DNA of 64,000 nucleotides from Vesta saturnalis (taxonomy: Eukaryota; Arthropoda; Insecta; Coleoptera; Lampyridae). Positions within the stretch are counted from its first letter, which is position 1, and each line of letters begins with the position of its first letter. The notes under the pieces are model-generated. The model did not search any database. It was given only the letters and a program-made list of their open reading frames with translations, and was not told the DNA's origin. Made by a program: the position numbers and the translations under genes. The stretch spans positions 882,007 through 946,006 of the forward strand of contig JARFJB010001980.1 of the NCBI GenBank assembly GCA_036346205.1, in the 5' to 3' direction. Of this stretch, positions 19,510-31,689 are shown piece by piece.

Positions 19510-21644
19510 GGATGCCCACGAGATCACTTTCCGGATGCCATTTTTTTATTTATCTATCGATTTAAATGAAACTTGGCAGGGTTGTTACTCTAACCAAACG
19601 TCATTTTTAGGAATTTTTGGCAAGCATTTCCGACTTCCGGTTTCACCGGAAATGACCTTAACTTTTAATTTTTAAATGACACCCCCTATATATTTTTTGT
19701 TTTTCGGATTCTGGAGGTCATTTTACCGCCGATTGCGTAATATTTAAATCGATTTTTTTTCAAATGTAATTTTAAAATTGAATTTTATTTTCTCATCCAG
19801 AGTGCCATGACCATCTTAAAATCATTCTACATACTTAACTCACTTCCAGAAAAGTGCAAACTCACTTTTATCTTTGTTAACTTTTTTACTAGAACGTTCT
19901 AAACTTTATTTTTGCCGCATTATGGGCGCGTCTGAGAGTTGTTTTTAAAGCAGCACAATTTTAATGCATTGCTTTGCGCATTTTCCCAATTTTTTCAGAC
20001 AACGATTGAACAAAACGTTGTTTTCTACGACATTCCTAAGCATGTCGGGGGTAATGCTAGCAAATGTGTAAGGTCAGGCGAACGAGGAGGCCACCGATCG
20101 GTCCACGGGTAGAGATAACATGTTCTCCAAATCGTTCTTCTAAGTAATTTCTCACAACAATAGCGTTGTGAGCCGGCGCACCATCTTCTTGATAATAAAG
20201 GTGTTGATTATTTATTTCCAACGGTAATTCCTCCATAAAGTTTTCAATTTCATGTTGTAAAAAACCCAAATATCGTTTTGCATTTAAATGCCCTTGGAAA
20301 AGAATCGGTCCCACAATGCGAGTACCAATTATTCCAGCCCATATATTTACTACAAATATCTCATGAAAATTACCTTCCATCATTCGGTGTTCATTTATCG
20401 TTGACCAATATCTTGTATTTTGCCGGTTGAACATTCCATTATTGGTAAATCTCGACTCGTCAGAATACAAAATAGAATTGGCTAGGCTATTATCGGCATC
20501 GTTATGTTCCAAGAAACAGTAGCAATATTCCAGTCTTCTAACAAAATCTCCCTCGTACAAATGTTGGTGAAGCTGGTACTTAAATGATTTGTATCCATGT
20601 TTCTTCAAGATCTTTCTTGCTGATTCTGCGCCAATGTCTAATTCAAAGGCAATTTCCCTTGTGGATTCTGTGGGGTTTTGAATGACATATGCTATTACAT
20701 TTTCTTTCGTTTGTTCATTAACAATAAAATGTTGTTGCAAATTATCTGGTTCTTGGCGCATTTTTCTTATAAGGTAGATAATGTATTGTCTTGTAGGATG
20801 ATGAAGACGCTCAGGATATTCTTGCCGATAAACTCGTTCGGTTTCCGCTGCATTTTTGGCACAATGTCCATACATAATAAGTATATCAACCTGCTCACTC
20901 TTGGTAAACATTTTTGTTAATTTTATAATTAAACTAAGTACAAACTTTAATTTAATTTTTAAGTAAAATATTAGATTTATGTTAATAAACAACAACCTTT
21001 ATTATTACCTGTCAAAATTTTAAATTTACCATAGTGTTTCCATGGCAACCTAGCTACCTATTGTTTTAATGGCAACTCTGATGTGCTGTGACATAGTAAG
21101 TGTATTTTATTAATGAGTAAGACGTAAATATAAAAATAAAAATGTTTTAAATCGAAAATGGGTAGAAATTCGTTTTAAAATACTGCATTTAGTAGTTTTA
21201 TGAAAGTGGTTTGCTTCTATTTAATTTTTTTGAGCTACGGCAAAAATAAGGTTTAGAACGTTATAGTAAAAAAGTTAACAAAGATAAAAGTGAGTTTGCA
21301 TTTTTCTGGAAGTGAGTTAAGTATGTAGAATGATTTTAAGGTGGTCATGGCACTCTGGATGACAAAATAAAATTCAACTTTAAAATTACATTTGGAAGAA
21401 ATTGATTTAAATATTACGCAATCGGCCGTAAAATGACCTCCAGAATCCGAAAAACAAAAAATATACAGAGGGTGTCATTTAAAAATCAAAAGTTAAGGTC
21501 ATTTCCGGTGAAACCGGAAGTCGGAAATGCTTGTAAAAAATTCCTAAAATGACGTTTCGTTAGAGTAACAACCCTGCCAAGTTTCATTTAAATCGATAGA
21601 TAAATAAAAAATGGCAGCCGGAAAGTGATCTCGTGGGCACCCCG
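19508..21644 (-). mobile_element. mariner-type element with ~410-bp TIRs
   Basis: The left arm 19508-19918 (CCGGATGCCCACGAGATCAC...) and the inverted right arm 21236-21644 (...GTGATCTCGTGGGCACCCCG) match over nearly their full length. TA flanks both (19506-19507; 21645-21646). The arms together are ~38% of a 2137-bp element. It carries one transposase gene on the minus strand. Inserted in a TA-rich site. Confidence 0.88.
20057..20911 (-). pseudogene. mariner-type transposase, frameshifted near the third catalytic Asp
   Basis: Start chosen at MFTKSEQVDILIMYG (20911), the usual opening. The upstream residues of the longer frame look like leader. First HTH: CAKNAAETERVYRQEYPER. Second HTH: NPTESTREIAFELDIGAESA, followed by ILKKHGYKSFKY. 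Catalytic core: LYSDESRFTNNGMFN (first Asp), FVVNIWAGIIGTRIVGPILF, and YYQEDGAPAHNAIVVRNYL (second Asp). A one-base shift after VISTRG moves WPPRSPDLT into another frame, and ~40 codons after it are lost before a C-terminal trace (DMLRNVVE). Without the region of the last Asp this copy cannot be active. The domain order is that of insect Tc1/mariner transposases with a double N-terminal HTH. Confidence 0.85.
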
Positions 21645-21646
21645 TA

Positions 21647-21979
21647 TATATACACATATACAGTTCACACCAAATGCATGGTTAATACCTACTCACAATC
21701 TTTAATCTACAATAACGAAGTTCTCTTTAGACATAACTATGGCAAGCGGCATGTCGCTGAATTCTACTTTAAAATACCTTTCAAACGGTATGCGATTTGA
21801 CCCCCTTCCTATTTCAAAGAATCAAGTTGTCTGCGCAGCTCCTGACCTTATTAGTTAAAAAAATAACAAAATTGTGGAAATAATAGAAGGGTTTGGAAAT
21901 AGCGTGCATATTAAAATTTATCGATTTAACTTGAATATTTTTGAAATCACAAGGCCGGTCCCATATATTTGGTACGCAC

Positions 21980-21989
<10 letters not shown>
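21647..21989. other. decayed element-like sequence
   Basis: Moderately AT-rich and ends in a short (GT)n. The style (oligo-A/T with TTTCAAACGGTATGCGATTTG) recalls TIR sequence of insect mariner-type elements, but no partner arm was found. Confidence 0.3.

Positions 21990-22069
<80 letters not shown>
21990..22069. repeat. (TA)n microsatellite
   Basis: About 40 TA units preceded by a short (GT)n (21980-21990). Confidence 0.97.
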
Positions 22070-22072
<3 letters not shown>

Positions 22073-23974
22073 CAACACAAACAAGGAATATAGAAAAAAA
22101 GGCGTACATAAAACTATGCACGTCACAAATTATGTTGTTGAGAAATAGTAATAATTTCCGTTCTGTAGCCATTATTTAGAGAGTGAAAGTGGAACTGTCG
22201 TTTTCCTAAAAATATTTTTTACAGGTTATAGTAATCTAACTTATAGTATATCATACATAATGGTAAACTTTCAATTAAATTTAAATAAATTAATATCTCT
22301 CCGCGCAATTCTTGTATTGAAGATAATTAATTACTTCTATTTTGTATTTAGGTTTTGCTACAAAACAAAGTTACTTTGAATACAAACACTGGATAATTAC
22401 TTACAAACAATACTTAAAAAAAAGGTTAGGCAGAACCAAGATTAATATATTTGTATAGTGCCTTATGAATGTTTAGCTTTCAGTACTGACAGAGGTATTC
22501 TTTTGAAAAGCGTTTATTGAAATTTGAGCTAAAGTAATCGTATTTATGTTGTAAATCAAAATAAAAGGGTCAAGAAGGGGTATTTTTTGTAAACTAATAG
22601 GTGTATCGCCTTAAAAAGTAGTAAAAGCCAAGTAGAAGTGTGTAGAGTGTACAGTTAAAATTTAAAACGTTAGTATGGGAATTAAAGTTTTCTATAAACA
22701 AAAAGTTCGGATAAAAGCATCCTCTCACCTATCCATCTAAAAATAACGCTAGAAAAGTGAAAAATGAGGTCAACTTCAGTTAAGTAAGTTCCACAAAGGC
22801 GGAAAAGGACATAAACTTAGTTACACAATAAAACAAAGCTCCTATACACTGAAATAAACCTATGTTTGCAGCTGTATAAAAACAGAGAAATATACGGAAG
22901 GTAAAAATGTTGAAAATACATTGGTTTTAAATTGCTTCAACCATTTTATTATCTTGTTGCCTAAAAATTCTACTCATAAAAAATGCTTTCATGAAAACTG
23001 AAAGTATTTTTTTAATATAGTGACTATGTTGGTAATATTTTAATTTTGTTAAGTTACATTTAATTCAACGGTTTGGAAGAGAAATGCAATTTGCTGTAAA
23101 TAAACGAATACAGTAACTAAAAGCAGCACATTTTGAATTAAAATTAAAATTAAAATTAAAGCACATTGCTTGTCACTGCCCTTTTTATAGTGCCAAAGTG
23201 TTTGAATCCTTTGTTAAAAGTGGTATTCAAAGAGCTAACAATTGTAAAGTTCAAATATATCAATACAGTTGGGCAAAATTGATTTTTCCAAGAATTAGAA
23301 AAGAAATAAGTAATCTATGTATTTATACAAAAATTATTACTCATAATACTTAATTTACAAATAAATTGCACGTCAAGATGGGTAGGTCTTTTCAGAAATG
23401 AATAAATTATTTTTTAAGCATTACAGTAATAGCGGATTAGGTTAATATAATATACCGTGTCCTATATAACCAGATTAGAACTGAAAGTATTCATTTTCAT
23501 TTCGTACTTCAGGAAATTGTTACGTTTTTAGTTACGTGCACACAAAGCCTTCTATGTTAATAATATATTTTGTTACTTAGGTAGGTTTTAACCTAATATA
23601 AAGTTCCACATTTGAATTAGAAGCAAAGATTTTGATGTTGAATATGATTTGGATTTAAAAAATACAATTTAAGTCTATTGAAATTTAAATGTATATTAAT
23701 AATTGTTTGATTTTAGTAATACCGTATTGGTGGGAATCTTGCGTTATTAATTTGTGGTTTCCAAGGTCAATTAATTTTCTGTTTTATCGAGGGTTAATTA
23801 AAAGAATTAAAAATAATTGATATTTTTTTATGGTTGCAGGTTTACTAAAACAATTCGGTACGTACCTAAAAGCCTCTATGTTGTCTATCTTGGTTTTGAT
23901 TCGTAGGTCTTTCATTATGATACTGTTGATTTCCAATTATTACAGATTAAGGGCTTCAGTGAAGTTCACGGCCC
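22070..23974. other. 1.9-kb AT-rich interval without a gene
   Basis: No frame, motif or long repeat seen on either strand. A minor (AAAATT)n run lies near 23140-23160. Confidence 0.45.
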
Positions 23975-23990
23975 TAGCTCATCACTTTCT

Positions 23991-24023
23991 GTTTCGATAG
24001 CGCGACTCTGCTTCCGTCATCAG
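23991..24023 (-). other. hammerhead-like core at a PLE end
   Basis: On the minus strand CTGATGA is followed after 21 bases by GAAAC, the two conserved core boxes of hammerhead ribozymes. The intervening sequence can pair only partly. PLEs are known to carry hammerhead motifs. Activity is unproven. Confidence 0.35.
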
Positions 24024-24480
24024 CCTTAGTCCTAAGAAGAACTGTTTTCGTACTTGAATTAAATTTACTTGTTCTTGACTTTTTCCTGAACACTTAACCA
24101 CGATAGAAGAGGAGTCTATTACTCTGAAACCTGGTTTTTCTGGAACGCTGCAGCGACAACATTGTGTCAAAGGTCTGGAATTTACTTTTAACAAACGGGA
24201 CAACAAAACTGGAAACACTCTGCAAAGAGCAAGCGAGGCGGTAGTAAAGGAATCCGTAGAAAACACGAAAAGGTCGTTGGACAAAGTCAAAAGACAGCTA
24301 CTGGGACTATAACTTGAACTAAGCTGTAAGATTCACGCCAACATATAGAACACGATCAACCAATTATACAACTTTCGACCCAAAACCTACGGTACCCTGA
24401 TAACCAAGAGGCAGAAGAAAAAATTAGATAGACTACCATCAAACCATAGTAAGGGCAAATAACATACAACTGTAGACGCG

Positions 24481-25590
24481 GACAACGTGGTGCACAACAT
24501 CTCCAAATATCAACTGGATGGAGCATCAAGAAACGTACTCAGTGAAGGTTTCAATTTTTCAATCATTTCTGAAATAATTCCTGTGGGAGAAATTATATAC
24601 GGAGTTGAAGCATCAATCACAAAACTCGACAGAGATGCAGCCAAATCTACTAGTGAGCTTTGACGTAGTGTTACATCTACAAACATTCCGATTAACGAGT
24701 CTTTGGACACAATCAAGAGGAAACACCGAATACGGGAAGAAATAGTGACATTAATGAAACATTGTACGAGGAACACGTATTTAATCTAAGAAGGACAACA
24801 GTAAAAACCGGTCGACAGGGCACCAATGGAATCACCTCTATCACTATAGCCAACTTATTTACGAGCCACAAACTATAAACATCACACGGAAGTTATGGTT
24901 GAGATACGTCGACGATACCTTCACTATACGGCTACACGATAGAGAACAGCTCGTGAATTTCTTAGAACATCTAAACAACGCTCACAAAAAATCCAGTTTA
25001 ATAAGAAAATGGAAGACGAGAACAAGCTGCCATTGCTTGGCGTACAAGAAGAAGAATAGGGACATTGGTCACAAGGAGCACAGGAAATCCATCCCCACCA
25101 GCACATACCGCAATGCTAAATGTTACATCCATCTTCCGCAGCTGCAGTCAGTTGTGGTGGTGACGAGATCAACGAGAATCGCGGATTTAACTAACATAAA
25201 GGAGGAGATGACAACACTAACAACGACACTTCTGCAAAATAGATTTGCAATGAGGAATGTCCGAAATGCCACAAGTCCAAGAAAACCGAGACCCACAGAC
25301 GAGGGGAAACCACCAAAAGTCAAGATAACACTTCCTCATATAAAATGCACAGCAGACAATATTCCGAAAATCCTCAGAAAGGACAGCATATAGACAACGT
25401 TAAACACGGACAGTGCTTTCAACATCGAAAACCAAAATTTTAACTTGAATGAGGAAGGAGTCTACGCCATCCCTTGTGAAACATGTGATAAGGTACACAT
25501 AGGCCAAAAAAATAGGAGGATGAACGTTCCATGTGAGGAACACAAAAAGTCTAAATCATCTCTAGCGCAACACGCGGCAGTACATCATAT
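24481..25590 (+). pseudogene. PLE polyprotein remnants (N-terminal region, RT, GIY-YIG)
   Basis: 24481-24663 reads NVVHNISKYQLDGASRNVLS then GFNFSI, EIIPVGEIIYGVEASI and LDRDAA. This is the conserved region ahead of the PLE RT (compare VLSKGLDFAV at 63.7 kb). 24890-24990 reads LRYVDDTFTIRLHDREQLVN then FLEHLNNAH, the RT catalytic YVDD box. 25455-25580 reads GVYAIPCETCDKVHIGQKNR, then EEHKKSKSSLAQH, the GIY-YIG domain with its Cys pair. The pieces lie in different frames, and much of the RT between the first two is deleted. Confidence 0.7.
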
Positions 25591-25745
25591 ACTATAGCGT
25601 CTAAAACTCCAGGCTGATAGCCACCGTCCAAAACTTGACAAAAAGGACCATCCGAGAGGCCATCGAAATTGAGAAACAATAAAGAACCACAACACGCGAG
25701 AGTTTCGCCTTAGTTACAATAGCACATTCCGCCACTGCAGCATTG

Positions 25746-28200
25746 TCAGTGTTAGATAGTTTCTATAAAAATATAAAATAAAAAAAAACAATAAGAGTAT
25801 AGATATATTAATGATTCAACCCCGTGCATTTATATACTTTCAACTAAGAAACTGCTTTTAATGGGTACGTATACGAGTTTTGAATAAATGCATACACCTT
25901 ATCAGTGTTTCATGGTCTTATGTTTTTTTTAGTTTGTTTACATTATTGTAACATTAAATTACGGGCTGGAGATATATGCAACTATTAAAAAACTACTGCA
26001 TTGTGATCGGTATAAAAATAAAAACGTAATATTATCATTAGGTAATATCGATAAATGTTTATTTATATTATAATATTTGTAAATATTATAGTAAAAATAG
26101 TTTTACGTAATCAAACACAATGGGCAATCGAAAGTGTTTATAGTGTAACGTGCCAATTTCTTGTCTGACGTTACCTTAATTTAAATTTAGAACTTTGCAT
26201 TATTATCGATAAGTATATTTACATTACCTTAGTATTATTAAGCATTTCTTTTTTCGTTCAGTAATTAAATTTTTATATCGCAATATTTTCTCTTCAGTCT
26301 ACATAATTACGAATGCCCCTGTGTATATTTTAGACATCCAATTTCAGTTCTATGCGCAGTGTAAGCTTAGCATACTCGGTTCATTTCCGTACATCATGTC
26401 GTTCCTTTAAGACGTTATCTTTATTTAAGTTTTGCTTTCCTTTTATAAGGTATATACAGGCGTTTAATTACATTTTCTATATATTATATTTAATAGGGAA
26501 TTAGACTAGGGAATCAGGAACAAAGGTAGGAACAAGAATACCGTTTATCTTCAAGAAAAGCTTTTATTTTGGTAAATTTACGTATCATTGTATGGCGTGG
26601 GTATGACGTCATGTACAGTTACTTTGTTAAAATGGCCGGTTAATGCAATGTCATCTTTATGAACATAAATGGAGATACCTTTGTTTTGCATCAATCACAT
26701 ATGCTGTTAGAAATATTCTGCGTTCGTCGTTATAAACAGCTTTCGTCGTTCGAAGCTGCTTTCGTTATACGTTTATGTTTCGTTTATTTGTACGTTAACT
26801 ACAAATGGAAATTACCTTTACATTATCGTATATAGTATATTATATTGGAATTGGAAATGAAAATTCTCAAGCTACAGTTCGTTTAAGACGAGATTAAAAT
26901 ATTTGTTTTGTACAAGTAAGTACTTATCCTTTTAGTGCAGTTAAGTAAATAACAAATCAGTTGGTGTTATTTTGATACGGTTAAGAAAAGGAACAGTTAG
27001 TCCTGCTCCTGAAATAAAAACATTTGAGTTCATAACCTATCACAACTGTAATTTGTTGACGTTGGTCAATATACGTTTCATGATTGAATACCTACATGTT
27101 GAATAAATTACATTTTGAATTCTAAGTATACGTTTATCTACTGTGTTTAATTTAGTGACTTTAAGATTGTAAGGTAGTACAAGAAGTATCGTTTAGTTGT
27201 TTTATTCTGATATTCATCAGACATTTTGCTTTATTAAATATACATATAACTACATATGTTTAGTGCTTATTCAGATTACCTATTATGTTCTGAGATACAA
27301 CCTTTCTCAATTTTTGTTGTATTTTATTAATTAAACCTAGAAATTGAGTGGTGCCCAAATTAAACAAATGCTAATACTGATTATATCTATGAAAATATCT
27401 CTGCTTTCCTCACACCTGATGATCGAGTTCTCATATTCAGTAAGTTTTATAAGTTTGTACCTCACTGAGCTAGACCGTGGTGCAATTTACCTTACCTTTA
27501 TATAACAACAACACACCCTTTTTAAATTTATTTGTTATAATAGTAACAACATGCTTTTCATTAAACAATTTTAGGTTTATTCAATAACATAACTTTTTGT
27601 GATGTTTATTAAATTTTAACTAAACTCGTATAAAAATACATAATTTGGAACCAGTATTGACAAATTACTATAATACCAAATACACCTATTATTATAGCAT
27701 GTATTGATATAAGTAGGAACTTTCACAAGAGAGCGTTAAATCATGGTAACAATGCACTGACCCCTTACTTATAGTTGTTATTTAGAGTTTCATGTGGGGT
27801 TTTTACTTTATAATTTAAAGCTTAATATGAACTAAACATTGGGATCCTATTGCTGGATCAAGTCGAAAAGTAAATTTTCTTTATGTGGGTTCTTTAGACA
27901 GTTGCTGGTAGAAAAAGCTGAAATGTTTAAAACGTATTTATTAATGTGTAAATTGAATAATATAATTTACGTCTGGATTAACACTGTATATGCCTTGCCA
28001 ATATTTCGAAATTCTTTACTTCGCCATCACGGCTTCTACAGGAGTACCTTTCAGTGAAAGTTCTACAAACAATGCATGCTCACCTACAGAATGTGAGGTT
28101 AAATTGAAGAAAACCACAGCATAACAACATGCGTGCATAAATATAAATAAGTCACTATTTTAAAACATATTAAAATTGCTTTTGATCAATATTACCAATT
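25746..28200. other. 2.5-kb AT-rich interval without a gene
   Basis: No supported coding sequence. Short TTCGTCGTT-type repeats occur around 26720-26770. An isolated CTGATGATCGAG at 27416 resembles PLE-end sequence, but nothing around it supports an element. Confidence 0.4.
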
Positions 28201-28422
28201 GAAAATGCATTACTTGAAATGATTAAAACAAACTACCAACTACCTATGGTGGGAAACGTCCAAAGGAAATCCACCCTGGCAAAGAATCGATAGCAGCCTA
28301 TTCATCTAACGGACCATCATGAAAATCTATACTGGTATAAGTTAACAGGTAATTGTACATATTGCTTAAATTTTGAATATCTGTTTCTTTATTGATAGGG
28401 GTTTGTCGTTTGTTAATATGCA

Positions 28423-28680
28423 TCATTTATCCAAAATTTTAACATTGTTAAAGGCTATTGAATGCCCAATTTGGTTGGTATGTACAGATAAGGCGCACCT
28501 TTGTAATCTTCTAGTGAAATCACTATTATGTAAAGCGATCCTACTTTTCATCCTCTGAGATGTTTGGCCAACGTAGGTGCCATTACAGTTATTACACTGT
28601 AGTTCATAAACTACATTCCAATTCAGGGTTTTCGGTGTTTTATCTTTGGTCTTAATGTACAGTGCCGAAACCTTTTTCAT
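28423..28680 (-). pseudogene. PLE GIY-YIG endonuclease domain
   Basis: Reads WNVVYELQCNNCNGTYVGQT followed by SQRMKSRIALHNSDFTR, ending ALSVHTNQIGHSIAFNNVKI. VVYEL-C--C---YVGQT--RMKSRI--H is the GIY-YIG core (VY and YVG, then the Arg), and the later H---GH is also typical. GIY-YIG nucleases make the nick used by PLE RT. The preceding sequence (LPNIKDLTSKMKR, SYPKVW) is the linker from the RT. The final ~30 codons of the family seem lost. Confidence 0.85.
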
Positions 28681-29092
28681 ATTGTATATGGCTATATTAA
28701 CGCTTCATTTTACTAGTTAAATCTTTTATGTTAGGTAAAGTTCCAATATTTGTATTCTGAATGTCTGTCGGTCCATTATTACTTAGGGAATCTCGAGGGG
28801 TTCACGCTGTAACGGTTTGTCAACCAGGTCAGAAATAGAAGTTTCACCACCATACTTTTGGATACGATATCTTTAGTAACATGTGTAATAAAATATCTAA
28901 ATTTTTACCAATAAATAAAGGATGAAAAATTTTAAATATTCTGTTTTTCACTTTTTTGATAAAACTAATTCTCATCTTAATTGAAGGATCTGATAAGTAA
29001 TTAATAAATTTATTTGACGCTGTATCTTTACTATAGCAATCCAGTTTGATAGTGTCCCCGAACCAATAAATTATAGTATCTAAAAATGGTAC

Positions 29093-29538
29093 TCAATATG
29101 TATTATCTTCTTCTTCAACAGTAAATTGAATATGCTGATTGTAACTATTAATCTTACCAAATAGATTCACAACATCCAGTGGAATAATTACATAATTTTG
29201 GGGAAGTTTGAAATAGTTAATCACTTCAGCAAATTCGAAAGAGTCTTTAACATAATAATCATTATTTTTGTTATAAGCTGCTTTTAAAGTATCTGATATA
29301 AATTTTGACAAATGGACTTTGAATACTTGCAACTATAGGTCATAATGGTACTTCAGGTTTGTGAACCGTAAATTTTTGGGGAAACTGAATTATAACGTTT
29401 CATCTGCTTGGCTTGTTGTTGACCTATTGCATTTTTATGTATAAGGGTGGATCTGTATGTATTGCATTTATTTTGTATTGTTATGGTGGGATCTCTCGGT
29501 ATTAATCTAAAACTATCGTTGTTGATTATAGCTTTCAT
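29093..29538 (-). pseudogene. PLE reverse transcriptase N-terminal pieces
   Basis: 29353-29538 contains DSFRLIPRDPTITIQNKCNT and a trace of the YGLPKIHK region (SVSPKIYGSQT). 29093-29332 contains DSFEFAEVINYFKLPQNYVI then IPLDVVNLFGKI, which corresponds to the RT motif A LVSLDVVSLFTNIP with its catalytic Asp. Frames are broken between them. The YVDD region falls between 29090 and 28700 and is not visible, although an RT-thumb-like string (KIFHPLFIGKNLDIL) is. Confidence 0.7.
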
Positions 29539-29748
29539 TTTCCGAATGTAATCTAATTTATTAATTATTACTGTGATAACATTTTTATCACTGTTAAGAA
29601 CTATTAAATATGAGTTATCTTTAAAAAATCTCTAACCTCCTTGTACATTGTCAGTCTGAAAGGTCACATTTTTGTTTCTGTGTAGGTGATTGGTGATAAT
29701 ACTAGTGATTTTGGTAAAAAGGGCTGACCGGTAGAAAAGTTACACCCT

Positions 29749-30084
29749 AAAAGAGGGAGGGAGGGGAGAGGGAGGGGAGGGAGAGGAGGAGAGGGGGGGA
29801 GGAGAGAGGGGAGGGAGAGGAGAGGGGAGGGAGAGGGAGGGAGAGAGGAGAGGGGAGAGGAGGAGAGGGGAGGAGGGAGAGGGAGAGGGGAGAGGGAGAG
29901 GGAGAGGGAGGGAGAGGGAGGGAGGGAGAGGGAGAGGGAGAGGAGAGGGGAGAGAGGGAGAGAGAGGAGGAGAGGGAGGGAGAGGAGAGGGAGGGAGAGA
30001 GAGGAGAGAGAGGAGAGGAGGGAGAGAGGAGGAGAGGGAGGGAGAGAGAGGGAGAGAGAGGAGAGAGAGAGAGAGAGAGGAGAG

Positions 30085-30136
<52 letters not shown>

Positions 30137-30238
30137 GAGAGAGAGGAGAGAGAGGAGAGAGAGGAGAGAGGAGAGAGAGGAGAGAGAGGGAGAGAGAGGG
30201 AGAGAGAGGAAGAGAGAGGGAGAGAGAGAGAGAGAGAG
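29749..30238. repeat. 490-nt uninterrupted polypurine (G/A) tract
   Basis: Every base from 29749 to 30238 on the + strand is G or A. It is GGGAG-rich at the left and turns into (GA)n at the right. Long Ser/Leu/Pro frames on the minus strand are artefacts. Confidence 0.97.
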
Positions 30239-30272
30239 TGTGTGTGTGTGAGCGTGAGTGAGTGTGTGTGTG

Positions 30273-30305
<33 letters not shown>

Positions 30306-30507
30306 TGGTGCGTGCGTGGGTGCGTGCGTGGGTGCGTGCGTGGGTGCGGACGTGTGCGTGTGCGTGTGCATGTGTGTGCGTGTGCGTGTGTTTGTACGTG
30401 TGCGTGTGCGTGTGCATGTGTGTGTGTGTGTGTGTGTGCGTGTGCGTGTGCGTGTGCGTGTGCGTGTGCGTGTGCGTTTGCGTGTGCGAGTGCGTGCGTG
30501 TGTGTGT
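30239..30507. repeat. (GT)n / (GTGC)n tract
   Basis: A nearly strict purine-pyrimidine alternation (TG, CG) of ~270 bases directly joined to the polypurine tract, with CG steps in 30308-30490. Confidence 0.97.
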
Positions 30508-30570
30508 CACTAATAAAATAATGGTTTGATAGTCAAACACTGTATAATTTGATAAAATTTGCTATATTTC

Positions 30571-30594
30571 AATTCCGGTTGAAACCTTCATCAG
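30571..30594 (-). other. hammerhead-like core at a PLE end
   Basis: The minus strand reads CTGATGAAGGTTTCAACCGG. A GGTT/AACC stem follows CTGATGA, and GGAATTGAAA follows the stem. It sits upstream of the minus-strand PLE where a PLE terminal repeat is expected. Confidence 0.35.
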
Positions 30595-30779
30595 AGTTTT
30601 TATAATAAAACATATATTTATAATAACATCCGAGATTGTGTGGAGATAAAGCTACTACACATCTTTTATTTCGGTATTTATCGACAGATGTGTCTGTAGA
30701 AATGCGAAAAATGAACGAACCTTTTTGCACTTAAATGTACTTATCATTGACGACTAGAATGGTGAAATAAAAAATCCAC

Positions 30780-31640
30780 TAGAAGATCCGGCCTATCAAC
30801 CCATCCATTCGGATCCTACAACTTACTAAAAAAGAACCGCAAGGATGAAAACCAAGGCAACACACGTAGAAACAGAAATACACAACAACATTGTTCCACG
30901 GTAGAAATCAGCAAAATGCCCAAAGTGTTATGGTTTGCCGAAAATACACAAGAACGGGGTTCCTTTAAGACCGACTGTTAGCAATATTGAATCACCACTT
31001 CAGCAACTAGAGCGGAAGATTACGTAAAGGATGCAATCCACATCATCTAGTTGTTGAAGAAACACAGCGTTACTAAAGATCGAATACTAGTGAGCTTTGA
31101 CGTGGTATCTTCAGCCGACATAGTGAATTTAACAGAACTCTACCTCAGTGACACATACTTCTTTTGCCAGGAGCAAAGATACAAAGAAATAGAAGGAGCA
31201 CCAATGAGAACTAGCTATTGCACATCTATTTCTTCAAGATTTTGAAACTCGAGCCTTGAAAACGGCGACATATAAACCTGCACTTTAGCTAGGATACGTA
31301 GAAGACACTTTTGTCAAATGGACACATGAAATGAAAAAACTAAACATATTCTTAAAACAAATAAACAACGTACATACTAATATAAAGTTCAATATGGAGA
31401 TAGAAAAGGACAAGCAACTGCCGTACCTCTATGTACTACTATATAAAACCGATAATGGGGAACTATGGCATACTGAGAATAGAACAGCAACACATTACGG
31501 TGGATACCTTCACGACAACTTGCATCACGACCCTACACGGGTCCAGTCAATCATAAAAACGTTGGTGACGAGATCGAAAAGACGCATTGTAGAAATCACA
31601 TAAGGTCGACTTTGAAAATGCTAAAATAATCGCCAACATA
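30780..31640 (+). pseudogene. Penelope-like reverse transcriptase remnant
   Basis: In several frames: CPKCYGLPKIHKNGVPLRPT then VSNIESP, EDYVKDAIHII, KDRILVSFDVVS (motif A), RYKEIEGAPM (motif B start), YVEDTFVKWTHEMKKLNIFL (catalytic box with D to E in YVDD), IKFNMEIEKDKQLPYLYVLL, and HHDPTRVQSIIKTLVTRSKR. The order and spacing match PLE RT from palm to thumb. The GIY-YIG domain is missing because the foldback structure begins at ~31690. A degenerate copy. Confidence 0.8.
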
Positions 31641-31689
31641 GAGCGCAAAACGCAACGAATAAATTAACTATTAATTAATTCATAAGAGA

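Larger units (their letters stand above)
23975..25745 (+). mobile_element. Penelope-like element, degraded
   Basis: Begins with a terminal-repeat-like segment (23975-24065, ribozyme-like core on the minus strand) shared with 62.96 kb and 63.13 kb. It continues with a plus-strand N-terminal region (24481-24663), an RT palm piece (24890-25000) and a GIY-YIG piece (25455-25590). The order RT then GIY-YIG is that of Penelope-like elements. Many stops and shifts. The 3' boundary is approximate. Confidence 0.7.
28201..30600 (-). mobile_element. Penelope-like element (second subfamily), interrupted by low-complexity DNA
   Basis: Reading on the minus strand: an end segment with the core CTGATGAAGGTTTCAACC (30594-30571), then a large polypyrimidine/CA insert (30507-29749), then RT pieces (29538-29093) and a GIY-YIG domain (28680-28423). 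The order matches a PLE. The downstream end could not be fixed. Its sequence differs enough from the 24-kb and 30.8-kb copies to count as a separate subfamily. Confidence 0.65.

Noticed and set aside
19268..22179. Frames containing long Tyr-Ile runs
   Set aside because: Translations of (TA)n arrays, not proteins. The same applies at 1.5, 40.8, 41.3, 52.6 and 57.8 kb.
25123..25323. Minus-strand frame inside the PLE
   Set aside because: Shadow of the plus-strand PLE remnant.
27416..27440. CTGATGATCGAG as a seventh hammerhead-like core
   Set aside because: No GAAA box at a fitting distance and no PLE sequence around it.
29664..30540. Long Ser/Leu/Pro and Cys/Val frames
   Set aside because: Artefacts of the polypurine and (GT)n tracts.
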